A DNA stretch of 12,672 bases from an uncultured Eubacterium sp. (GTDB lineage: Bacteria; Bacillota; Clostridia; Lachnospirales; Lachnospiraceae). The DNA lies in NCBI GenBank assembly GCA_900547255.1, contig URGC01000074.1, forward strand, positions 1 to 12,672, written 5' to 3'. The notes beneath the pieces are model-generated. The model was given only the letters and a program-made list of their open reading frames with translations. It did not search any database and had not been told where the DNA came from. The first letter of the stretch is position 1. Each line of letters starts with the position of its first letter. This document shows, piece by piece, positions 1 to 7,867 of the stretch. The translations under genes were made by a program, and so were the position numbers.

Positions 1-27
1 TGTTATAAATTTAAGTAAACTTCTCAT
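1..27 (-). CDS. cysN: Sulfate adenylyltransferase large subunit (GTPase) CysN, first 9 codons only
   Basis: The minus strand has an ATG at 27-25 followed by eight open codons to the window edge, reading MRSLLKFIT. This matches the usual CysN opening, in which a short 'R.LL.FIT' strand leads into the G1 loop of the GTPase domain; the loop itself is outside the window. The ATG lies one base past the cysD stop (TAG, 31-29), the standard cysD-cysN order. A purine-rich GAGAGGGG stretch at 38-45, ten bases upstream, can serve as ribosome binding site. CysN is the GTP-hydrolysing partner of CysD in making adenylylsulfate from ATP and sulfate. Whether a CysC (APS kinase) domain is fused at the C-terminus cannot be seen. 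The identification rests on nine residues plus gene order. Confidence 0.75.
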
Positions 28-28
28 C

Positions 29-928
29 CTAGAAATACCCCTCTCTCTTTCTTCTTTCCATGCTGCCAGCAGCCTCGTTATCAATTACTCTTGTTGTACG
101 CTCAGATGATACAGCAGAAAGTGTCTCATCAATAATCTCATCAAGTGTGTGGGCATGTGACTCGATACCACCTGTAAGAGGATAGCATCCAAGTGTTCTG
201 AATCTTACGCTCTTCATCATTGGCTTCTCACCAGGGTTAAGTCTCATTCTGTCATCATCAACCATTATGTACATGCCATCACGCTCTACAACTGGTCTTT
301 CAGCCGCATAGTAGAGAGGCACGATGTCAATATTTTCTCTCTTTATATACTGCCAGATATCTGTCTCTGTCCAGTTAGATATAGGGAATACTCTTATACT
401 CTCGCCCTTGTTAATCTTAGAATTATAGAGCTTCCACATCTCTGGTCTCTGGTTCTTAGGGTCCCATGCATGGTTCTCATTACGGAATGAGAAAATTCTC
501 TCTTTCGCTCTTGATTTTTCCTCATCTCTTCGTCCACCACCAAATGCAGCAGTAAATCCGTATTTGTTAAGAGCCTGCTTTAATGCCTGTGTCTTCATGA
601 TATCTGTGTAAGCTGAGCCATGGTCGAATGGGTTAATTCCCTGCTTAACACCATCCTCATTAATATACTCAAGCATCTCTATGCCAAGCTTCTTAGCTGT
701 CTCGTCCCTGAACTTAATCATCTCCTTGAACTTCCATGTTGTGTTAACATGCAAGAAAGGAAATGGTGGTTTCTCTGGATAGAATGCCTTCATGGCAAGA
801 TGAAGCATTACTGAACTATCCTTTCCGATTGAGTAGAGCATTACTGGTTTTTCACACTCTGCAGCCACCTCTCTTATAATATAAATCGCTTCTGCTTCAA
901 GCGCATCCAAATGTGACAATTCTCCCAT
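29..928 (-). CDS. cysD: Sulfate adenylyltransferase small subunit CysD (subunit 2)
   Basis: This is the PP-loop (adenine nucleotide alpha-hydrolase) subunit of ATP sulfurylase. With CysN it forms adenylylsulfate and pyrophosphate from sulfate and ATP in the cytoplasm. In the 299-residue form, the modified PP-loop SIGKDSS is at 33-39, the family signature GGGRRDEEKSRAKERIFS at about 130-147, and NWTETDIWQYI at 185-195; a CYPLTGG motif follows near the C-terminus. The length fits the family (about 300). The frame is open upstream to an ATG at 985 inside the preceding gene, but I chose the ATG at 928 because GGAGG (934-938) sits five bases before it and the resulting N-terminus aligns with the usual start, just before SHLDALEAE. 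It lies 28 bp after the ferredoxin-like gene and 1 bp before cysN, so it is part of the sulfate operon. Confidence 0.95.
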   Translation of the reverse strand: MGELSHLDALEAEAIYIIREVAAECEKPVMLYSIGKDSSVMLHLAMKAFYPEKPPFPFLHVNTTWKFKEMIKFRDETAKKLGIEMLEYINEDGVKQGINPFDHGSAYTDIMKTQALKQALNKYGFTAAFGGGRRDEEKSRAKERIFSFRNENHAWDPKNQRPEMWKLYNSKINKGESIRVFPISNWTETDIWQYIKRENIDIVPLYYAAERPVVERDGMYIMVDDDRMRLNPGEKPMMKSVRFRTLGCYPLTGGIESHAHTLDEIIDETLSAVSSERTTRVIDNEAAGSMERRKREGYF

Positions 929-933
929 TGTTT

Positions 934-938
934 CCTCC
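934..938 (-). promoter_or_regulatory. Ribosome binding site deciding the cysD start
   Basis: GGAGG on the minus strand, five bases before the ATG at 928-926. The alternative in-frame ATG codons at 985 and 940 lack a site this good, and the first lies within the aprB-like gene. This supports a 299-residue CysD. Confidence 0.75.
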
Positions 939-956
939 ATTCCGCCATATGGCTTA

Positions 957-1271
957 TTAATATTTGTTTGATTCCTTTTTATCAATAACTATTGTCTCAG
1001 TAGTTCCATCTGTCTTTTTGATATTCCAGTTAAGATAATGGTCTTTTTCATTAACCGTCATCATGCTTCCCATTCCACCGATATCTGCACCAAGATAAAG
1101 TGCAATCGCATCAAAATGACATTCCTTGATACATGAACAGCATCCCCAGCAGTCCTTAGGATATTTAATATATGCTTTGCCGCCATCATCTTTCTTTATC
1201 AGGCTTCCAGGACAGACATCCATACACTGCCCACAGCCTTTACATTTGATTTTATCTATTGCTATGCTCAT
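957..1271 (-). CDS. aprB: Adenylylsulfate reductase beta-subunit-like protein (two [4Fe-4S] clusters)
   Basis: This is a small ferredoxin-like subunit expected to feed electrons to the FAD of the neighbouring AprA-like protein for reduction of APS to sulfite and AMP. In the 104-residue form there are two cluster motifs: C10-x2-C13-x2-C16-x3-C20-P, and C41-x2-C44-x2-C47-x3-C51 with an extra Cys at 45. Residues about 60-104 form a short tail without cysteines. AprB of sulfate reducers is clearly longer (about 150 residues), with a C-terminal tail that wraps AprA, so this is a reduced version. I chose the ATG at 1271 rather than 1280 because GGAAGGG (1281-1287) is well spaced for it. The start lies 20 bases inside the aprA-like gene, which suggests translational coupling. 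A generic 4Fe-4S ferredoxin is the fallback name. Confidence 0.8.
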   Translation of the reverse strand: MSIAIDKIKCKGCGQCMDVCPGSLIKKDDGGKAYIKYPKDCWGCCSCIKECHFDAIALYLGADIGGMGSMMTVNEKDHYLNWNIKKTDGTTETIVIDKKESNKY

Positions 1272-2970
1272 ATGTCTCATCCCTTCCTACTAATTTTCTC
1301 ATTATAATCTCTGTCTTTCCATTAACACTCTTGGAATTGACATATTTAAGCCATTCATCACTTGTCTCAGGATAATCAAGATTCTCCGCAAAACTGTGCC
1401 AGCGTGTCTCCTGTCTTGCCTTTAAATGTTCTATAAGCACAAGACACACATCAAGTCTTTCTCTTAACTCATATACGAACATAAGCTCATGCATGTCAGA
1501 TGCTGAAGCATTCTCTGCAAGCTTCTTGATGTTCTCAATCTTTTCCCTGGCAAGCTTAAGCTGCTTTTCATTGAACTGATAGTGGCTTCCGATTCCGCCA
1601 GCGTATGCATCCATTACCTTCTGCATGGCTTCCTCTAAAGCTTCTGTACTGTACACAGGATTCTCATTAGATAAAACTTTGTTATACTCTTCTATCTTCT
1701 TATCTAATTCCGCATCACTCTCATAGCTGTCTGGATAGCTTCCATCGTTAAGCTCATTAACAATCGCATTAGCTGCTATCTCGCCTTCAACCATAGCTCC
1801 TGTGACATACTTCTGTGGACATCCTCCTGCAACGTCACCAGCCGCATACAGACCATCTATTGTAGTACGTCTGTCTGTGTCAACCCAGTAACCACTCGCT
1901 GTATGTCCACCAACTATATAAGGCTCTGTTCCCTCAATCTCAACATTAGCTTCATTAGGCTTCCTGCCTGACTCAACCCATTTTAACGTCTGGCTTGGTG
2001 CCATGTTAAGATAAGCTTTCTTGAGTGACTCACTCTGCTCGTCTGAGATTCCTTCAGTCTTAAGATAACAAGGGCCTCTTCCCTGAATGTTTTCCATAAC
2101 AGTTCCATATACTCGCTGTGATGTAGTAAGACCATATTTATCCTCGTATACTTCACCTAACGAATTAATCTGCCTGGCACCGACACCCTGTGCAATTGTT
2201 CCTGTTGGAGCGATTGTATCCTTACATCTTAGAGCTATGAAACGCATCTCAAATGTAGTCATCTCAGCTCCTGCCCTGATTCCCATAGCATATCCTGCAC
2301 CTGTGTTAAATGGTGGATACCACATTTTATGTCTCGAAAATCCCGGATTATTAGGTCTGTATAATCCTGCCGCTCCACCTGTCGCACATATAACCTTCTT
2401 AGCTCTTATCTCATATGCAGTTCCAGTTAATTCTTCTCCATCTGACTCTTCATCTATCGAGAATCCGACTGCTCCATATATTGTATTATTCTTAACAATG
2501 TAGTCTGTAATATTAACATGGTTAAGCACTATCACATTAGGAAGCTTCTTAACCGCATCTGCCATAATAGGCTTGATGTTCTCACCGTTAATCTTGATAT
2601 TACGGTTGCCTCTTGCAACATATTTGCCATTCTCATCCTTTAATATGACAAGCCCTAACTTCTCCATCTTGTCTGTGACCCTGTTAAGTCCCTGTGACAT
2701 AGTAAGAAGCAGGTCCTCTCTTACAATACCAGCCGCATCCTTCTTGGCATAATCAACATAATCTTCCGGCTTTCTTCCCTCAACTATGTATGCATTAATC
2801 GCATTAACGCCAGCCGCAAGACATCCGCTTCGCTTGATATTCGCCTTCTCTGCAATTATAACTGAATAATCACTCTGCTCTGCTATAGTCATGGCTGCGT
2901 AACATCCAGCAGTACCACCACCTATAATAAGCACATCTGTCTCTAATATCTCTTTCTTGTTAATCCTCAT
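1252..2970 (-). CDS. aprA: Adenylylsulfate reductase alpha-subunit-like flavoprotein
   Basis: This is a flavoprotein of the fumarate reductase/succinate dehydrogenase superfamily, AprA branch, predicted to reduce APS to sulfite. In the 572-residue form an N-terminal FAD-binding motif, DVLIIGGGTAG, is at about 12-22. SGCLAAGVNAIN (48-59) matches the conserved Asn region of AprA. MWYPPFNTGAGYAMG (216-230) and RCKDTIAPTG (248-257) correspond to the AprA substrate-site segments best known as WYP..N.G and RFKDGYGPVG. His356 (GGH) and a second FAD segment, GLYAAGDVAGG (373-383), follow, and ETRWHSF is near the C-terminus. Dissimilatory AprA is longer (over 600 residues). The frame opens at a TTG (2997) abutting the cysA stop, but I prefer the ATG at 2970 because GAGGAG lies at 2974-2979, though its 3-base spacing is short. 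Its place between sulfate uptake genes and cysDN supports a role in assimilation. Confidence 0.85.
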   Translation of the reverse strand: MRINKKEILETDVLIIGGGTAGCYAAMTIAEQSDYSVIIAEKANIKRSGCLAAGVNAINAYIVEGRKPEDYVDYAKKDAAGIVREDLLLTMSQGLNRVTDKMEKLGLVILKDENGKYVARGNRNIKINGENIKPIMADAVKKLPNVIVLNHVNITDYIVKNNTIYGAVGFSIDEESDGEELTGTAYEIRAKKVICATGGAAGLYRPNNPGFSRHKMWYPPFNTGAGYAMGIRAGAEMTTFEMRFIALRCKDTIAPTGTIAQGVGARQINSLGEVYEDKYGLTTSQRVYGTVMENIQGRGPCYLKTEGISDEQSESLKKAYLNMAPSQTLKWVESGRKPNEANVEIEGTEPYIVGGHTASGYWVDTDRRTTIDGLYAAGDVAGGCPQKYVTGAMVEGEIAANAIVNELNDGSYPDSYESDAELDKKIEEYNKVLSNENPVYSTEALEEAMQKVMDAYAGGIGSHYQFNEKQLKLAREKIENIKKLAENASASDMHELMFVYELRERLDVCLVLIEHLKARQETRWHSFAENLDYPETSDEWLKYVNSKSVNGKTEIIMRKLVGRDETYEHSNR

Positions 2971-2997
2971 ATTCTCCTCATTTCTGCCTGAAAGCAA

Positions 2998-4059
2998 TTA
3001 AATATAGAATACATTATCAGTCTGCATTTCTTTGTTCTCACACAGGTATGTTCTCTCATCATCTATAACATACAGCCTGTAGATAAGGACATGCACCTTC
3101 TCGCCAATCTCAAGGCTGTCCTTTTCAAGCGACCACTCTCCTGTTATCTTGACGCCGTGAATATCAACTGTGACATCAAGTCTGTTGCCTCTGAACACTA
3201 TGTCTTCAACATAGCCTTCCTCTGCCGCACTGTTATACTGCAAAAGCTTTCCAAACTTTGATATCTTGATAAATTCAGGTCTTATAACAGCTTTGTTTGC
3301 TCCCTCAATTCTGTCATATCCATTGAGAGTGTCATAATCCTCAACAATTGATGACCTTCCAATAAACTGTGCCACAAATGGTGTATCAGGAGACTTGTAT
3401 ATATCAAGTGGTGTTCCGATTTGTTCAATCTTGCCGTGATTAGTTATAATAATCTGGTCGGCAACCTCTACAGCCTCATCCTGATCGTGTGTTACGAAAA
3501 TACTTGTTATTCCAAGCTGTGTTACCATCTGGCGTAACCACAGTCTTAACTCCGTCCTTACCTTGGCATCTATCGCCGCGAATGGCTCGTCAAGCAGAAG
3601 AACCTGTGGGTTAGGTGCAAGTGCTCTCGCAAATGCTACTCTCTGTCTTTGTCCACCAGATAACTGGCTAGGATATCTTTTCTCCATTCCAGAAAGTCCT
3701 GTTATCTCAAGAAGCTCCATTACCCTTTTCTTAATCTCATTCTTAGGCATCTTCTGAAGCTCAAGCCCGAAAGCAACATTGTCATATACAGTCATGTATC
3801 TGAAAAGTGCATAGCTCTGGAATACGAAACCAATTCCACGCTGTGAAGCCGGAACATCGTTAACTCTCCTGCCATCTATGTATATATCACCTGAATTAGG
3901 TGTCTCAAGTCCTGCTATCATTCTAAGAAGTGTTGTCTTACCGCTTCCCGATGGTCCAAGCAAAGCTACAAGCTTACCCTTTTCTATACCAAAATTAACA
4001 TTGTCAGACGCTTTGAAATCATTATACTGTTTGCATATATTTTTCATTTCAACATACAT
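2998..4059 (-). CDS. cysA: Sulfate/thiosulfate ABC transporter ATP-binding protein CysA
   Basis: This cytoplasmic ATPase drives sulfate import through CysT-CysW. The 353-residue protein has Walker A GPSGSGKTT at 35-43, the Q-loop glutamine at 81, signature LSGGQ at 133-137, Walker B LLLDEP at 154-159 and the switch histidine H191 (VTHDQDEA). Residues after about 235 form a C-terminal regulatory/TOBE-like extension, as usual for CysA. All catalytic residues are present. The ATG at 4059 is preceded by GAGG eight bases upstream. It lies 21 bp after cysW and its stop is 27 bp before the aprA-like start. Sequence alone does not separate sulfate from molybdate or thiosulfate specificity, but the neighbouring genes make sulfate by far the likeliest. 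Confidence 0.95.
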   Translation of the reverse strand: MYVEMKNICKQYNDFKASDNVNFGIEKGKLVALLGPSGSGKTTLLRMIAGLETPNSGDIYIDGRRVNDVPASQRGIGFVFQSYALFRYMTVYDNVAFGLELQKMPKNEIKKRVMELLEITGLSGMEKRYPSQLSGGQRQRVAFARALAPNPQVLLLDEPFAAIDAKVRTELRLWLRQMVTQLGITSIFVTHDQDEAVEVADQIIITNHGKIEQIGTPLDIYKSPDTPFVAQFIGRSSIVEDYDTLNGYDRIEGANKAVIRPEFIKISKFGKLLQYNSAAEEGYVEDIVFRGNRLDVTVDIHGVKITGEWSLEKDSLEIGEKVHVLIYRLYVIDDERTYLCENKEMQTDNVFYI

Positions 4060-4080
4060 ATGTCATACCTCATTTTCCGA

Positions 4081-4935
4081 TTACAGATTCTTCTTAAATC
4101 TGTATTCAAATATGTTTCTCAGAACCAATATGATAACAGCTATAATTACAAGGATTGATGATACTGCAAATGCAGCCGTTATCGATGCGTCTGTTCCCGA
4201 CATATACAATGCATCAATCTCCAATGGCAGTGTAAATGTCTCACCTCTCGTCTTTGACAATGCATTAACCGCGCCAAACTCTCCTAACGCTCTTGCTGTA
4301 CAAAGAATTACTCCGTATATAAGTGCCCATTTAATCTGAGGAAGTGTTATCTTAAAGAATATCTTAAATCCACCGGCTCCCATAAGTGCCGCTGCTTCTT
4401 CCTCATCCTTCCCCTGTGAGTTAAGCACAGGAATTATCTCTCTCGATACGAATGGAAATGTTACGAATACAGTCGCAATTACAACTCCCGGAATTGCAAA
4501 TGCAATTCTTATATTCGTTCCAAGCCACTGGTTAATTGCTCTTATAGCCGGATAAGTCCATCCAAGCCGTCCAAATGTCATAAGAAATGCAAGACCTGCA
4601 ATAACCGGTGATATAGAAAATGGAATATCTATAAGAGTTGCAAGTATCTGCTTTCCTTTAAATGAGAACTTTGTAAGCACCCATGAAGCACATATTCCAA
4701 AGAATGTGTTGATTACAACAGCTATAACTGTCGCAATAAGTGTTACCAGAAGGGCACTCTTAACATACTCTGTCGATATCGCCTTAAAGTAAAATCCAAA
4801 TCCATCTTTTAATGCGTTATATATAATTGAAACAAGCGGAATTATCAGCATAAAAAGTATGAACAGAAAGCTTATCGTCATAAGAACATATTTAGTTATT
4901 TTCTTTCTTCTATCAAGCTTATCCTTTTCAGTCAT
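4081..4935 (-). CDS. cysW: Sulfate ABC transporter permease CysW
   Basis: This is one of two membrane subunits of the sulfate importer. In the 284-residue form there are about six hydrophobic spans, the first at 15-39 and the last at 254-273. The permease coupling (EAA) loop is at about 178-199 (EEAAALMGAGG...ITLP), followed by the CysW-type segment ARALGEFGAVNALS at 214-227. The frame extends to an ATG at 4953 directly after the cysT stop, but I chose the ATG at 4935 because GAGGT (4941-4945) lies five bases upstream and the longer form adds only six unremarkable residues. It is 18 bp from cysT and 21 bp from cysA. CysT and CysW are paralogues; this one is assigned as CysW from its order after CysT and its 'GEFGAVNALS' wording. 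Confidence 0.93.
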   Translation of the reverse strand: MTEKDKLDRRKKITKYVLMTISFLFILFMLIIPLVSIIYNALKDGFGFYFKAISTEYVKSALLVTLIATVIAVVINTFFGICASWVLTKFSFKGKQILATLIDIPFSISPVIAGLAFLMTFGRLGWTYPAIRAINQWLGTNIRIAFAIPGVVIATVFVTFPFVSREIIPVLNSQGKDEEEAAALMGAGGFKIFFKITLPQIKWALIYGVILCTARALGEFGAVNALSKTRGETFTLPLEIDALYMSGTDASITAAFAVSSILVIIAVIILVLRNIFEYRFKKNL

Positions 4936-4940
4936 ATAAC

Positions 4941-4945
4941 ACCTC
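4941..4945 (-). promoter_or_regulatory. Ribosome binding site deciding the cysW start
   Basis: GAGGT on the minus strand, five bases before the ATG at 4935-4933. The upstream in-frame ATG at 4953 has no comparable site at a usable distance. Confidence 0.65.
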
Positions 4946-4953
4946 ACATACAT

Positions 4954-5793
4954 TTATACGATATTAGTCCTGCGTGCCTGACGCATCTGAATTATATTGA
5001 TAACAAGAAGTATCAAAAATGATATTATAAGCATAATCAACGCTATCGCTGTCGCTGATGAATAATCTATATAACTTAACTTCTGCATGATTACATATGA
5101 TATAACCTGTGTATGTTCCTTGGAACTGTTACCTGATATGTAGATTACGCTTCCGTACTCACCAATTCCTCTTGCAAACGCAAGTCCGAATCCTGTGAGA
5201 ATTGATGGCTTAAGCTCTGGCAGTATAACCTTAAAAAATGTCTTTGATGGTGATGCTCCAAGAATAAATGCCGCCTCCTCATATTGACCGTCAAGCTTCT
5301 CAAGTACTGGCTGCACATTCCTTACAACGAATGGAATGCCGACAAATACAAGTGCCACAACAATTCCGATATGTGTATAAGAAACCTTGATTCCAAGTGC
5401 CGCAAGCGGTTTTCCAAGAAGTCCTGTCTCTGAATAAAGCTTTGAAAGTGTTATGCCGGCAACCGCTGTTGGAAGTGCGAATGGAAGCTCGATAAATCCA
5501 TCAAGTATTCTCTTTCCCGGAAACTCATATCTTACAAGTGTCCATGCAAGAATCACACCGAATATCACATTAATTATCGCCGCTATAAGTGAACAGACAA
5601 TACTTGTCGCAAATGCATATACAACATTAGGCTTAGTGACAAGCTCTATAAACTCCTTAGGTGAGAGCTTAAGTGAACATACCATAACAGATGCCAGCGG
5701 AATAAGTACAATAAGAGAAAGCATTGTAATCGTGATTCCCATAGTTAATCTGAATCCTGGAATCACTCTTGTCGGTTTTGCATTGTGCTTCAT
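4954..5793 (-). CDS. cysT: Sulfate ABC transporter permease CysT (CysU)
   Basis: This is the second membrane subunit of the sulfate importer, 279 residues, as expected for the family. Hydrophobic spans include about 19-40, 58-87, 102-118, 142-156, 197-210 and 245-268. The coupling loop EEAAFILGASPSKTFFKVIL is at about 172-191, and the CysT hallmark ARGIGEYGSVIYISGN is at 207-222. The ATG at 5793 has a strong GGAGG five bases upstream, and the stop of the binding-protein gene is 16 bp away. It pairs with CysW to form the channel that receives sulfate from the lipoprotein encoded just upstream. Confidence 0.95.
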   Translation of the reverse strand: MKHNAKPTRVIPGFRLTMGITITMLSLIVLIPLASVMVCSLKLSPKEFIELVTKPNVVYAFATSIVCSLIAAIINVIFGVILAWTLVRYEFPGKRILDGFIELPFALPTAVAGITLSKLYSETGLLGKPLAALGIKVSYTHIGIVVALVFVGIPFVVRNVQPVLEKLDGQYEEAAFILGASPSKTFFKVILPELKPSILTGFGLAFARGIGEYGSVIYISGNSSKEHTQVISYVIMQKLSYIDYSSATAIALIMLIISFLILLVINIIQMRQARRTNIV

Positions 5794-5809
5794 CTCTTCC
5801 TCCTATCCG

Positions 5810-6847
5810 CTAATACTGATAAATCTTATCAAATATGCCGCCGTCATTAAAATATACATTATATGTATTATCCCAGCCGCCGAAATCTTCAATCGTTGTC
5901 AGCCTGATTTTCAAATCGAACACATTGCCATATTCGTTCAATATGTCTGTATTGACTGGTCTGTAGCCATTATCTGCTGCAAGTCTCTGTGCGCTGTCAC
6001 TGTACAGATATTCAATATACCGCTGACTTACAGGCTCAGTCTTATTAACCTTTGCATTATCATCAACAATCGCAACGCTTGGCTGTGCTTTGATGCTGAC
6101 TGATGGTGATACAATCTCATACTGTCCCGGATAATTCTTAGTGACAGTGATTGCTTCATTCTCCCACGCTACAAGCACATCCCCCTTGCCATTCTCCACA
6201 AATGTTGTTGTAGAACCTCTTGCACCGCTGTCCATAACAGATACATTGTTATAAAGCTTCCGTAAGAAATCCTGCTGTGCATTGTCATCTGTGTACCTGT
6301 TCCTTGCATAGCTTAAAGCCGCAAGGAAATTCCAACAGGCTCCGCCGCTGCTCTTAGGGTCTGGTGTTATAACCTCAACACCATCTTTAATACAGTCATC
6401 CCAGTCTCTTATATTCTTAGGATTGCCCTTTCTTACAAGGAAAACAATTGTTGATGTATATGGTGCTGAATCCTCTGCGAATTCATCTTTCCATCCCTTA
6501 TCAATAAGTCCGTTTTTTTCAATAAGTGATATATCATGTTCAAGAGCTAATGTAACAACATCCGCATTACAGCCTTCAACAACTGAACGTGCCTGTGAAC
6601 CAGAACCGCCGTGTGACTGGATTACTTTCACATCCTCGCCATATGTATCTTTGTAATAGCTTGTAAATATCTCATTATAAGCCTCATAGAATTCCCTTGT
6701 CGGGTCATAAGATACATTAGTTATCGTGATTACGCCATCCTTATTCCTTCCACATCCGGCATAAGAAAGTGTCATAACAGCAATCATCACACATGCAGTA
6801 ATTCTTCGTATTCTTTTGTAATTATGTCCTGCTGTTATGCTCTTCAC
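5810..6847 (-). CDS. sbp: Sulfate-binding lipoprotein of the ABC importer (Sbp/CysP type)
   Basis: This extracytoplasmic receptor captures sulfate for CysTWA. The 345-residue protein starts with a basic stretch (K11-R15), a hydrophobic core (about 16-28) and a lipobox-like LSYAGC with Cys32, so it should be lipid-anchored; Tyr at -3 makes the lipobox slightly unusual. TNVSYDPTREFYEAYN (about 43-58) and the GGSGSQARSVVEG segment are typical of the Sbp/CysP family and include sulfate-contacting residues. The start is a GTG at 6847 with AGGAG about seven bases upstream. It follows cysK by 20 bp and precedes cysT by 16 bp. Sbp (sulfate) and CysP (thiosulfate) cannot be separated from sequence alone. 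This is the only receptor gene near the permeases. Confidence 0.92.
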   Translation of the reverse strand: MKSITAGHNYKRIRRITACVMIAVMTLSYAGCGRNKDGVITITNVSYDPTREFYEAYNEIFTSYYKDTYGEDVKVIQSHGGSGSQARSVVEGCNADVVTLALEHDISLIEKNGLIDKGWKDEFAEDSAPYTSTIVFLVRKGNPKNIRDWDDCIKDGVEVITPDPKSSGGACWNFLAALSYARNRYTDDNAQQDFLRKLYNNVSVMDSGARGSTTTFVENGKGDVLVAWENEAITVTKNYPGQYEIVSPSVSIKAQPSVAIVDDNAKVNKTEPVSQRYIEYLYSDSAQRLAADNGYRPVNTDILNEYGNVFDLKIRLTTIEDFGGWDNTYNVYFNDGGIFDKIYQY

Positions 6848-6867
6848 CTATAATCTCCTAACTGTTT

Positions 6868-7800
6868 CTATAATTCAAAAAGTGATGTTGAAAGATATCT
6901 CTCTCCTGTATCTGGAAGTAAAACAACTATATTCTTATTCCTGTTTTCCTCACGCTGTGCAAGAAGCTTAGCCGCATGAATTACACTTCCTGATGATATT
7001 CCCACAAGCAGTCCGTCTGATTTTGCAATCTCTCTTGCTGCATCAAATGCATCCTCATTGCTTACTTGAATTATCTCATCTACAACTGACATATCCAAAA
7101 CCTCAGGAACAAATCCTGCACCTATTCCCTGAATCTTATGTGGTCCAGGCTTACCTCCTGATAATACCGGTGAACCTGCCGGCTCAACTGCCACAACCTT
7201 GATATCAGGATTCTTCTCCTTTAATCCAAGTCCGGTTCCTGTGATAGTTCCACCAGTTCCAACAGATGATACAAAGATATCAATCTTGCCATCTGTATCT
7301 TCCCATATCTCCTTGGCTGTCGTAATCTTATGTATCTCTGGATTGGATGGATTCTCAAACTGCTGTGGAATAAATGCATTGCCATATTCTTCTTTCAATT
7401 CAGAAGCCCTGGCAATCGCTCCCTGCATTCCGAGTCTTCCCTGAGTAAGAACTATCTCTGCGCCAAGTGCTGTAACAATCTTTCTTCTCTCAACACTCAT
7501 TGTATCTGGCATAGTAAGAATAAGATGAAGCTTCTTAGATGCACATACAAACGCAAGACCTATTCCTGTATTGCCACTCGTAGGCTCTATAATAACTGTG
7601 TCCTTATTGATAACACCACGCTTAATGCCATCCTCTATCATTGAATAAGCTACCCTGTCTTTAACACTTCCGAGAGGATTAAAGTATTCGAGCTTTGCAA
7701 TCAGTTTTGCATTAAGAGAATTGTTTTCCTCATAATTAGTAAGTTCCATAAGTGGTGTATTACCTATAAGCTCAACAAGCTGTTTTGCTATCTTTGCCAT
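6868..7800 (-). CDS. cysK: Cysteine synthase A (O-acetylserine sulfhydrylase)
   Basis: This PLP enzyme condenses O-acetylserine with sulfide to give cysteine, the last step of sulfate assimilation. The 310-residue protein has the PLP lysine K47 in NPLGSVKDR, the substrate loop TSGNTG at 74-79, and the phosphate-binding GTGGTITG at 181-188. The C-terminus carries the usual PDTGERYLST segment. The length and motifs are complete and fit CysK, not the shorter CysM type, though the two are hard to tell apart. The ATG at 7800 has AGGAGG five to six bases upstream. It is the first gene after the 94-bp gap that holds a promoter, so it probably heads the sulfate operon. No serine acetyltransferase (cysE) is in the window. 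Confidence 0.95.
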   Translation of the reverse strand: MAKIAKQLVELIGNTPLMELTNYEENNSLNAKLIAKLEYFNPLGSVKDRVAYSMIEDGIKRGVINKDTVIIEPTSGNTGIGLAFVCASKKLHLILTMPDTMSVERRKIVTALGAEIVLTQGRLGMQGAIARASELKEEYGNAFIPQQFENPSNPEIHKITTAKEIWEDTDGKIDIFVSSVGTGGTITGTGLGLKEKNPDIKVVAVEPAGSPVLSGGKPGPHKIQGIGAGFVPEVLDMSVVDEIIQVSNEDAFDAAREIAKSDGLLVGISSGSVIHAAKLLAQREENRNKNIVVLLPDTGERYLSTSLFEL

Positions 7801-7841
7801 AATCTCCTCCTGCTCAAATATCTACTATTCATATCGAATCA

Positions 7842-7867
7842 ATAGGAATTAAGATGATTATATTCCT
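7842..7867. promoter_or_regulatory. Candidate repressor operator at the cysK promoter (CymR-like half-site)
   Basis: On the plus strand, ATAGGAATT at 7842-7850 matches the ATNGGAATT core known from CymR (Rrf2-family cysteine-metabolism repressor) sites in Bacillus and Staphylococcus. It lies at the expected transcription start of cysK. An inverted AGGAAT/ATTCCT pair (7844-7849 and 7862-7867, 12 bp apart) brackets the -10 box. The left half of the classical CymR consensus does not match well, so the assignment to CymR is tentative. Confidence 0.4.

Noticed and set aside
2087..2503. Open frame of 138 codons on the plus strand within the aprA-like gene
   Set aside because: It is fully antisense to a gene with strong family motifs, has no convincing ribosome binding site, and its predicted protein is Pro/Ser-rich without recognisable domains.
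2971..2997. TTG start at 2997 for the aprA-like gene
   Set aside because: It abuts the cysA stop without a ribosome binding site; the ATG at 2970 has GAGGAG just upstream and gives an N-terminus that starts near the FAD-binding strand.
3878..4339. Open frame of 153 codons on the plus strand across the cysA-cysW junction
   Set aside because: It is antisense to two well-supported transporter genes and crosses their junction; it is a shadow of the codon pattern on the other strand.
5453..6103. Open frame of 216 codons on the plus strand across cysT and sbp
   Set aside because: Long but antisense to two certain genes; its hydrophobic composition mirrors the permease, and no family resemblance is seen.
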